Notes under the pieces: generated by a model
The model's database searches: none
Seen by the model: only the letters and a program-made list of their open reading frames with translations
What the model was told of the DNA's origin: nothing
Program-made: the position numbers and the translations under genes
Origin: Bacillota bacterium
GTDB lineage: Bacteria; Bacillota; Clostridia; Lachnospirales; Lachnospiraceae
NCBI GenBank assembly: GCA_023393095.1
Contig: JAEWMT010000036.1
Span: forward strand, 1-36,786
Direction of reading: 5' to 3'
DNA length: 36,786 bases
Part shown: piece by piece, positions 31,240 to 36,786 of the stretch
Numbering within the stretch: the first letter of the stretch is position 1
How the letters are laid out: each line of letters opens with the position of its first letter

Positions 31240-31875
31240 TTATTCACAAAGCTTTTTCCCTAACAAAAACGCCTTATTACAATCTTCTACAAACACAGTT
31301 TCCCGTCTCTTTAGCCGTTTAGTGCCATCAAAAAACGTCATAGCGTATTTGCTATAATCATCAAATTGGTATGTAGACGTTACTACCAGAGATTCCGAGT
31401 TGCCAAATATATGTTTCATTAGCTTTTTGTTTTCTTTAAAAACCTTATTATAACCTATAAACGGTAGAGCAAAAGCAGGGGCATTCATTGTATAAATAAA
31501 TGCAGTATTGATTTTCTTTCCGAAAGATGATGGTTTGCCTTCATATGAACTGTAAGGAAAAAGTAAACGCTCCCAAAATGATCTCATTTCACCTGTCATA
31601 GAAGTAAAATAGATTGGGGATCCCAATATAAGGACATCACACTCACAGATTTTTTGTAAAATAGATTCCATATCATCTTTCATAGCACATTTATCTAATG
31701 TGATACCTTTCCGCTTGCAGGCAAAGCAACTAGTACAACCTTTAAAGTTAATGTCGTAAAGATTTATCAATTCTGTTTCTGCTCCTATTTCTTTAGCTCC
31801 AGCCAGACACTTTTCAAGCAGCATATGTGTGTTCCAGTTTTTCCTAGGACTTCCATTTATAGCAATTGCTTTCAT
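31240..31875 (-). CDS. NAD(P)H-dependent FMN reductase / iron-sulfur flavoprotein-like
   Basis: A 211-residue flavodoxin-fold protein: MKAIAINGSPRKNWNTHML (FMN phosphate loop), then GCTSCFACKRKG and a later Cys (spacing CX2CX2CX9C, residues ~47-63), then ILGSPIYFTSMTGEMRSFWERL (80-100). The cysteine cluster resembles that of iron-sulfur flavoproteins but with a longer last gap, so cluster binding is only possible. Such enzymes reduce quinones, metals, nitro compounds or oxygen species. GGAGG precedes the ATG. It is a single gene sitting exactly between two copies of the DUF2812-tail duplication, which suggests it was inserted or retained there. Confidence 0.9.
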   Translation of the reverse strand: MKAIAINGSPRKNWNTHMLLEKCLAGAKEIGAETELINLYDINFKGCTSCFACKRKGITLDKCAMKDDMESILQKICECDVLILGSPIYFTSMTGEMRSFWERLLFPYSSYEGKPSSFGKKINTAFIYTMNAPAFALPFIGYNKVFKENKKLMKHIFGNSESLVVTSTYQFDDYSKYAMTFFDGTKRLKRRETVFVEDCNKAFLLGKKLCE

Positions 31876-32017
31876 TAATTAACCTCCTGTGTACTCAAAA
31901 TAAAAGAGTTATAATATTCATAACAGAGCAAAATCACCTGTTACTTATATTATAACTGTTATTAATTTAGCCACATGACTTTTCTTGCTGTTTATTTCAG
32001 TTCTTCGACTGGTATTG

Positions 32018-32185
32018 TTTAAGCGTATCATATTATATGATATTAATGAATATTCTCTAAATCTGCAAAGCAAAAACCTTCAAACCGACTTTCACAGTTT
32101 GAAGGTTTTTTAATCTACGACATATTCTAATTATCTATAACGATTCTTATAAATAGTTCGCGTTACCCATGTTAGATATAAGCCG
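32018..32185. repeat. Segmental duplication, copy 2
   Basis: Partner of 31037-31202. This copy includes the true 3' end and terminator of the intact DUF2812 gene, so it is the likely source copy. Confidence 0.9.
32072..32110 (-). terminator. Rho-independent terminator of PadR-DUF2812 operon
   Basis: AAAAACCTTCAAAC pairs with GTTTGAAGGTTTTT around an 11-nt loop, about 20 nt past the DUF2812 stop, with a U-run in the minus-strand transcript. Confidence 0.85.
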
Positions 32186-32670
32186 ATACCTCCTGACAAA
32201 AGAAGAAACAACAGATACTGTATAATATCGCCGACAGGTAACGATTTAAATGTTGTCACAAACATAATTAAGGAAATTAAAAACGCAGGAAAGAATATAA
32301 AGAAGGAAACCGAAACTGCCCTAATCACGCGTTTGTTTCTTTCTTCAATACTTTGTATATCGCTAAATGCCTCGGGACGTTCCCCAGAATATGCTTTACG
32401 CCATATAAAACAGCTTGACATAATGCCGACGAATTCCCAACCGAATTGTTCATAAGTTTTCTGATAATCCTTTTTTGGATTTGGCTGTATATCATACACA
32501 TATCTATACTTTTTTGGTTCGGTTCTGGTAAAGGTAAGATATATGCTGCTCCACTGTCCAATTTTATCTATATTCCACCCCTGAAGTGCCATTTCTTCAA
32601 GCCAGATTTCATAATCAGCCGGTATAATATGTTTGAAAGCAGATAGCCATACTACTTTTTTTGTTTTCAT
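32131..32670 (-). CDS. DUF2812 membrane protein
   Basis: A 179-residue protein. The N-terminal ~100 residues are soluble, opening VVWLSAFKHIIPADYEIWLEEMALQGW and containing KYRYVYDIQPNPKKDYQKTYEQFGWE, the typical DUF2812 core. Two membrane helices follow (SVSFFIFFPAFLISLIMFV and IIQYLLFLLLSGGIGLYLTW) and a basic tail. DUF2812 proteins are regularly encoded with PadR regulators in Bacillota; their role is unknown. Its start overlaps the PadR stop by four bases, so it is co-translated with PadR. Confidence 0.92.
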   Translation of the reverse strand: MKTKKVVWLSAFKHIIPADYEIWLEEMALQGWNIDKIGQWSSIYLTFTRTEPKKYRYVYDIQPNPKKDYQKTYEQFGWEFVGIMSSCFIWRKAYSGERPEAFSDIQSIEERNKRVIRAVSVSFFIFFPAFLISLIMFVTTFKSLPVGDIIQYLLFLLLSGGIGLYLTWVTRTIYKNRYR

Positions 32671-32984
32671 AAAAGTCCCTCCGAATTTTCATAAATTTCT
32701 TTAATTCGATAGGCTTCTTCTTTGAGAATCATCCTACCAACTTCTGTTATAATATAAAGCTTTTTACGGTCTATTTCCTTTGTTGAGATGATCAATCCGT
32801 CGCTCTCGAGTTTATTTAAGCTTTGATAAATCGTTCCAGCTCCTAGAACGATTCTGTTCTTGGTTAGTTCCTTAACATATTGCATGATGCCATATCCATG
32901 TCGTTCAGATTGAAGTGAAAGTAAAATATAGAACATCGTCTCACTCATAGGAATAAATCGCTTCCGTATTTTATTAATATCCAT
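32667..32984 (-). CDS. PadR-family transcriptional regulator
   Basis: A 105-residue PadR winged-helix protein: MSETMFYILLSLQSERHGYGIMQYV, GAGTIYQSLNKLESDGLI and RKLYIITEVGRMIL are the three family blocks. It belongs to the short PadR-s2 type without a long C-terminal helix domain. ATG 32984 has GGAGG eight bases upstream; the frame is open to 33023, but that extension runs through the promoter. Inverted repeats lie over its promoter, so it likely represses itself and DUF2812. Confidence 0.93.
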   Translation of the reverse strand: MDINKIRKRFIPMSETMFYILLSLQSERHGYGIMQYVKELTKNRIVLGAGTIYQSLNKLESDGLIISTKEIDRKKLYIITEVGRMILKEEAYRIKEIYENSEGLL

Positions 32985-33000
32985 ATAGATCACCTCCTTA

Positions 33001-33062
33001 TGTATCATAATGTTATATATCACGTTATGATATATGATACATCACAACGTGATATATGTCAA
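33001..33062 (-). promoter_or_regulatory. PadR promoter embedded in nested operators
   Basis: TTGACA (33062-33057) and TATCAT (33039-33034) are 17 bp apart on the minus strand. Two inverted repeats overlay them: ATATATCACGTT (33015-33026) with AACGTGATATAT (33046-33057), and TGTATCATA (33001-33009) with TATGATACA (33033-33041). This is a clear repressor-promoter overlap. Confidence 0.8.
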
Positions 33063-33128
33063 TACCTTTGATAATTTAAATCATTCTTTATTAATATTAA
33101 ACCAACCCGTGATATCAATACTACTGAC

Positions 33129-33153
33129 AAAAAAGCCGCCATTATCTGGCGGC
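33129..33153 (-). terminator. Terminator of DUF1646 transporter gene
   Basis: On the minus strand GCCGCC-AGATAAT-GGCGGC is followed by TTTTTT: a textbook Rho-independent terminator 31 nt past the DUF1646 stop. Confidence 0.92.
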
Positions 33154-33183
33154 GTGGAATCTATTGTTTTTCTTTTTATAGGA

Positions 33184-34221
33184 TTAAAATATGAAAATAA
33201 TAACAAAGTAAACAAATAATAAGACTAAGCCCAGAGGAACTCCTAGTTTTGCCCACTCACGGCTTTTTATTTTAAGCTTTCCCGCTGAAATAATATTGGG
33301 GATATTACCCGGAATTAACATACCTCCACTTAATAATAAGCCCATTAATATTGCCTGTATTTGCTTTAGATTCATTGCCGGACTGATCTCTGCCGCTGCT
33401 AGTGTAGCATTATCTAAAACTGCCGAGCACATATTAATCCAGTATAATAATCTGCTGTCAAAGTTTATGACGTATGTATTAATAAGTGGTTTGAATCCCG
33501 AGCCAAGTAAATCCAGAGCAATAACAAATAAAAAGATCTTAATTGCACGGATAAAAACTTCCTTTAACCCTTCTGAGTCAGTCTCTATACCCGGTTTATT
33601 AACTTCTTGAATATTAGTAGCTTTATAAGAATATTTGATATACAATGCACCTATAAGCCCTAATGCAAAAAGACATGGAACAATATATATTCCTACCGTT
33701 CTTAAAAGATAGAAGAAATCTACTTTAAGCGAAGATACAACTATTGTAGATAAAGGTTCGCCGATTGGAGTTAACGTAGCACCTAACCCAATAGAAAAAC
33801 ATGAGATTATAGTTAGATTTACCTTTTGTTTATGACTAAGAGGCAATGCGTTTACTATTTCAACCAGGACTAATGCAGCAATTATTGCAGTTATTATGCT
33901 AGAGATAAATCCCAATACTATAATAAGAAAGAAAATAAATACATTTATGGATATTTTTTCTATCGCATAATTAACAAACTTATTAATTTTTTTAATAGCA
34001 ATTCTGAATATCAGCCCTGCTATCAAAACTGCTATAGTTATGAAGTATATAAGATAATTCGTAAAAATATGTGTAATTAATTGAAAAGAAAGAGTTCCTG
34101 AAATCAATGTAACAGAAATTCCCATCACTAACAGAAAGTATTCAAGATTACGTTCTATAAAATGGAATACAAATGGGAGTATAAAAATCATCGCTAATGC
34201 AATCAAAAGTCCTATCATCAT
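33184..34221 (-). CDS. DUF1646 predicted cation transporter
   Basis: A 345-residue membrane protein with about nine to eleven helices, related to the ArsB/NhaD ion-transporter superfamily. Two conserved blocks stand out: GLGATLTPIGEPLSTIVVS in the first half and VLDNATLAAAEIS with GGMLIPGNIPNII in the second. They correspond to the re-entrant ion-binding loops of that superfamily. The substrate ion is not established for DUF1646; Na+/H+ exchange is a guess. AGGAGG lies eight bases before the ATG. It is monocistronic with its own terminator. Confidence 0.88.
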   Translation of the reverse strand: MMIGLLIALAMIFILPFVFHFIERNLEYFLLVMGISVTLISGTLSFQLITHIFTNYLIYFITIAVLIAGLIFRIAIKKINKFVNYAIEKISINVFIFFLIIVLGFISSIITAIIAALVLVEIVNALPLSHKQKVNLTIISCFSIGLGATLTPIGEPLSTIVVSSLKVDFFYLLRTVGIYIVPCLFALGLIGALYIKYSYKATNIQEVNKPGIETDSEGLKEVFIRAIKIFLFVIALDLLGSGFKPLINTYVINFDSRLLYWINMCSAVLDNATLAAAEISPAMNLKQIQAILMGLLLSGGMLIPGNIPNIISAGKLKIKSREWAKLGVPLGLVLLFVYFVIIFIF

Positions 34222-34310
34222 TAATTATTCCTCCTTGAATTGAATTTTCAATATAAGCACAGTTTTTTGCTTAAGGTGGAGTTTTATTTTACATAATACC
34301 TGCAAAGAAA

Positions 34311-34334
34311 CCCCGACTCTATTAAGAACCGGGG
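34311..34334 (-). terminator. Terminator of amidohydrolase gene
   Basis: CCCCG (34311-34315) pairs with CGGGG (34330-34334); on the minus strand the stem is followed by TTTCTTTG. The stem is short but GC-rich and lies 42 nt past the amidohydrolase stop. Confidence 0.65.
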
Positions 34335-34375
34335 CTTTGTCACATGGGTTAATACTATTAATTTGCATATCCCAC

Positions 34376-35962
34376 TTATCTTCTCAGCACACTGCCAGCA
34401 CGGAAACCAGTGTGTTCGCCGTGATTTATGACGATCTGTCCGTTGATTAATACGTAATCAATACCTTCGGGATATTGTGCAGGATTAGTAAAATCACCCT
34501 TATCTATAATTGTGTCACGATTAAATATGCAAATATCAGCGAAATAACCTTCCTTCAGCAAGCCTCTCTGTTTCATTCCAAAGACCTCAGCAGGTTTACC
34601 AGTCATCTTACGTACAGCTTCCTCAAGAGTGAGAGCCTTTTGTTCGCGGACATACCTGCCCAGCACACGAGGGAATGATCCGTAGACACGAGGATGCGGT
34701 TTGCCTCCTAACAGGCCATCCGTGCAGACATTCTGCTCGGGCATGGTCATGAAACGTGTAACATGTTCTTCTTTGCCATAGTAATCGTACATTCCGACGG
34801 CATTTTCTTCCTCGTATAGGAGGTCAAACACAGCGTAATAAGGATTTTTGCCGCGAAGTTCTCCGATCTGGATAAGATTCAAGCCGATTACATCTTCGTT
34901 CTTCTTATTCTTTACACTGGTTACATAGATACCGTCCAAACCTGCAAAATTAATAAAGTTATCCCAGCCGGGAATGCCATGTTCGATATCATATATCATC
35001 TTGTCGCGAAGCTCAGGATCTTCCAGACGTTTGAGAAGCTTGTCTGTACCACCGTCATGGACCCAGGGAGGAAGAATGACTCCCAGCATGGTACTGCCGG
35101 CAACATATGGGTATTGGTCAAAAGATACACGGATACCTTCTGCTTTGGCTTCGTTAATCATTTCAATTTGACGGTCAATTTTATCCCAGTTGGGCTTCCC
35201 GCAGACTTTGAAGTGTGACCAGTGAACTTTGATACCACTGCGTCTACCGATTTCGATCACTTCTTCCATAGAACTCAAAATATCGTCAGCTTCACTGCGC
35301 TGATGTATAACGAAAACACCGTCATATTCAGCTGCAACTTTACATATCTCAACGACCTCATTCATCCTGGAATAGGCACAGGGCATATAAATCAGACCAG
35401 TAGAAACGCCAAAAGCACCTGCTTCCATTTCGCGGCGGGTAATATCCCTCATCTTCTGAAGCTCTTCATCCGTCGGTTCTCTGTTATCCAACCCCATGGC
35501 TTCCATACGGATATTTCCGTGAGGTACAAGATAACACTCGTTAAGACCGGGCTTTATCATTTCGATTGCACGCAGATAATCTTCGGTAGTGGTCAAGTTT
35601 TCCCAGTCAATATCATCGCTGTCTCCATCCAGTCCGGCAAGATTCTTGCGCCAAGGCTTTATATACTCTTTTGGCAACGGAACGAGAGAAATACCGTCCT
35701 GCCCCAAAACCTCCGTTGTAACGCCCTGCATGACTTTCGGCATGACTTCCGGATTGGTCAGAATCTGTATATCTGAATGACTGTGGGTATCAATGAAGCC
35801 CGGGGCAATAACGTGCCCTTTAGCATCGATGACCATATCTGCCTGAATTTCTCCTAGAATCCCTATGTCCACGATCTTATCATTTTCGATAAGTAAATCG
35901 CCATAATAACCGGGAGTGGCACTACCATCGACAATGAAACCATTTTTAATCAATGTTTTCAT
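34376..35962 (-). CDS. N-acyl-D-amino-acid deacylase-like amidohydrolase
   Basis: A 528-residue amidohydrolase. It has the N-terminal metal site PGFIDTHSHSD (54-64), then GVTTEVLGQDG (80-90), VIHQRSEADDIL and VHWSHFK in the barrel, and a TDGLLGGKPHPRVYGSFPRVLGRYVRE-like closing region that is typical of D-aminoacylases. Known D-aminoacylases read GNCG where this reads GQDG, so their metal-ligand cysteine is an Asp here; substrate and metal use may differ. AAGGAGG precedes the ATG. It lies 109 nt downstream of an NCS1 permease gene on the same strand, which hints at imported hydantoin-, ureide- or N-carbamoyl-type substrates. Confidence 0.9.
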   Translation of the reverse strand: MKTLIKNGFIVDGSATPGYYGDLLIENDKIVDIGILGEIQADMVIDAKGHVIAPGFIDTHSHSDIQILTNPEVMPKVMQGVTTEVLGQDGISLVPLPKEYIKPWRKNLAGLDGDSDDIDWENLTTTEDYLRAIEMIKPGLNECYLVPHGNIRMEAMGLDNREPTDEELQKMRDITRREMEAGAFGVSTGLIYMPCAYSRMNEVVEICKVAAEYDGVFVIHQRSEADDILSSMEEVIEIGRRSGIKVHWSHFKVCGKPNWDKIDRQIEMINEAKAEGIRVSFDQYPYVAGSTMLGVILPPWVHDGGTDKLLKRLEDPELRDKMIYDIEHGIPGWDNFINFAGLDGIYVTSVKNKKNEDVIGLNLIQIGELRGKNPYYAVFDLLYEEENAVGMYDYYGKEEHVTRFMTMPEQNVCTDGLLGGKPHPRVYGSFPRVLGRYVREQKALTLEEAVRKMTGKPAEVFGMKQRGLLKEGYFADICIFNRDTIIDKGDFTNPAQYPEGIDYVLINGQIVINHGEHTGFRAGSVLRR

Positions 35963-35993
35963 GATTAACCCTCCTTAATAACCATTGATTTAA

Positions 35994-36034
35994 GGGGCTG
36001 AACCTTAAGATTAAGAAACATCAGCCACAGCCCC
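35994..36034. promoter_or_regulatory. Inverted repeat between permease and amidohydrolase
   Basis: GGGGCTG and CAGCCCC are perfect 7-nt arms with a 27-nt loop in the 109-nt gap. It could attenuate transcription or mark an mRNA processing site within the operon; there is no U-run. Confidence 0.4.
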
Positions 36035-36071
36035 AATCAGGTTCTTTATCAATTAAGACAAAGGTAAGTAA

Positions 36072-36786
36072 TTATTGAATATTCTCGTTGAACTCAATTG
36101 CCTGTCCGATTTTCTGGTCATACTTCTTCTGGGTAAAATTCTTCATAAGGATGACATAGATAATCGGCGCTGCAATCAGACCAATAAAGAATGCATATGT
36201 GCTGCTGATGAAGCTTAATGCGAATCCAGCTACCAACGCGATTACTGCGCTCATGTTGAAGCCTTTCGTATACTGATACTGACCACCGACTGTGTACAAA
36301 TCCTGAACGTTTAACTTGCACTTTCTGATAATAAAATAGTCAGCTAGCAAAATGCCCATGACAGGACCGAGCAATGTGGAGATGTATACCTGGATATCTA
36401 CGAGGAAAGTACCGGAGCTTTGGATTTTCCATGGCTGCATAACAATTGCAATTACACCACAAATAATGGAAGCTGATTTGAAGTTCAGCTTAGGGAATAT
36501 ACTTATTAAAACGTAAGATGGCGGCATCAGATTACCGGCAGTATTGGTGGACCACTGTGCAAACACAACTGCGATTAATGCCAGAACCAAGCCAAACTTG
36601 CTGTCGAAAAGATTAACACAGATTGCGTTCAGATCCCATTCACCGGTGGTAATACCCGCTGCCATACCTATCAGCATGCAGATTACTCCAATTACCATCA
36701 GACCGAAAAATTGACCTATCAGAGCGCGTTTGTTACGAGCAAATAATCCCTTCTTTTCATAGTCAGGTACATGCTTGATTTGACGG
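36072..36786 (-). CDS. NCS1-family nucleobase/ureide permease, 5' part missing
   Basis: The C-terminal 237 codons are present and the frame continues past the window end (RQIKHVPDYEKKGLFARNKR at the edge). At least five hydrophobic helices are seen. NCS1 markers: FAQWSTNTAGNLMPPSY with the Asn-rich transport motif, MQPWKIQSS, and LLGPVMGILLADYFIIRK. They match the hydantoin/allantoin/cytosine permease family (PucI, HyuP, CodB). It imports a nucleobase-like compound with a cation. It precedes the amidohydrolase gene on the same strand, so the two probably form an uptake-and-hydrolysis unit. The exact substrate cannot be assigned. Confidence 0.92.
   Translation of the reverse strand, partial: RQIKHVPDYEKKGLFARNKRALIGQFFGLMVIGVICMLIGMAAGITTGEWDLNAICVNLFDSKFGLVLALIAVVFAQWSTNTAGNLMPPSYVLISIFPKLNFKSASIICGVIAIVMQPWKIQSSGTFLVDIQVYISTLLGPVMGILLADYFIIRKCKLNVQDLYTVGGQYQYTKGFNMSAVIALVAGFALSFISSTYAFFIGLIAAPIIYVILMKNFTQKKYDQKIGQAIEFNENIQ

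Noticed and set aside
35222..35776. 184-codon open frame on the plus strand
   Set aside because: Entirely antisense to the well-supported amidohydrolase gene; it is a codon-bias shadow.
1..36786. tRNA, rRNA, CRISPR array, prophage, insertion sequence or known riboswitch
   Set aside because: I looked on both strands and saw no tRNA-like cloverleaf, no evenly spaced repeats, no integrase or transposase motifs and no riboswitch consensus I could recognise.

Overview
The window is AT-rich. Strong AGGAGG-type ribosome binding sites sit ahead of almost every gene, and the proteins look like those of a Gram-positive anaerobe: a PadR/DUF2812 pair, a YtrA-type GntR/ABC module, a SigZ-like sigma factor, a CcdA-TlpA fusion and an NCS1 permease with an amidohydrolase. 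I infer a Clostridia/Lachnospiraceae-like Bacillota chromosome; there is no rRNA or marker gene to confirm this. I found no phage genes, transposase, CRISPR array, tRNA or rRNA.

Layout. 1-2966 (minus): AraC-GyrI regulator, ABC exporter (ATPase + permease), then a truncated DODA-type dioxygenase. 3080-4240 (minus): MerR/TipA-like regulator with a doubled ligand domain. 4517-6413 (plus): GntR(YtrA)-ABC-permease operon behind a 35-nt perfect palindrome. 6433-9813: XRE/MmyB-like regulator, VOC protein, ferritin-like protein, carbamate kinase. 10016-13273: DMT exporter and esterase, divergent from a MocR regulator. 13413-15550: MarR with a partner gene, a carbamate-kinase tail relic, and an AAC(3)-family acetyltransferase. 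15796-18767 (minus): three-gene TPR-membrane / TPR-membrane / TPR-AAA+ operon of unknown function. 19039-20783: deoC and a divergent AraC regulator. 20926-25520: Cys-tailed SigZ-like factor, GH1 glycosidase, ArsP-like permease with CGC repeats, WYL regulator. 25760-26699: flavin/PNPOx-like and DUF5680 proteins. 26804-30907 (minus): class V aminotransferase, CcdA-TlpA fusion, NapH-like ferredoxin and rhodanese, a thiol/sulfur electron-transfer group. 31240-34221: flavoprotein, DUF2812/PadR pair, DUF1646 transporter. 34376-36786: D-aminoacylase-like amidohydrolase behind an NCS1 permease cut by the window end.

How it works together. Most of the window is a string of small, self-contained response units, each made of a one-component regulator plus an exporter, a modifying enzyme or a stress protein. 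Regulators include AraC x2, MerR, GntR/YtrA, XRE, MocR, MarR, SigZ-like, WYL and PadR. Several have clear autoregulatory operator geometry next to their own promoters.

The least expected signals are: (1) the TPR/TPR/TPR-AAA+ operon, which looks like a membrane-tethered unfoldase or remodelling machine; (2) three local segmental duplications, namely the 3' end plus terminator of the carbamate kinase gene, the 3' end plus terminator of the DUF2812 gene, and the leader shared by the WYL and CcdA-TlpA genes. These mark where genes were inserted, lost or re-promoted.
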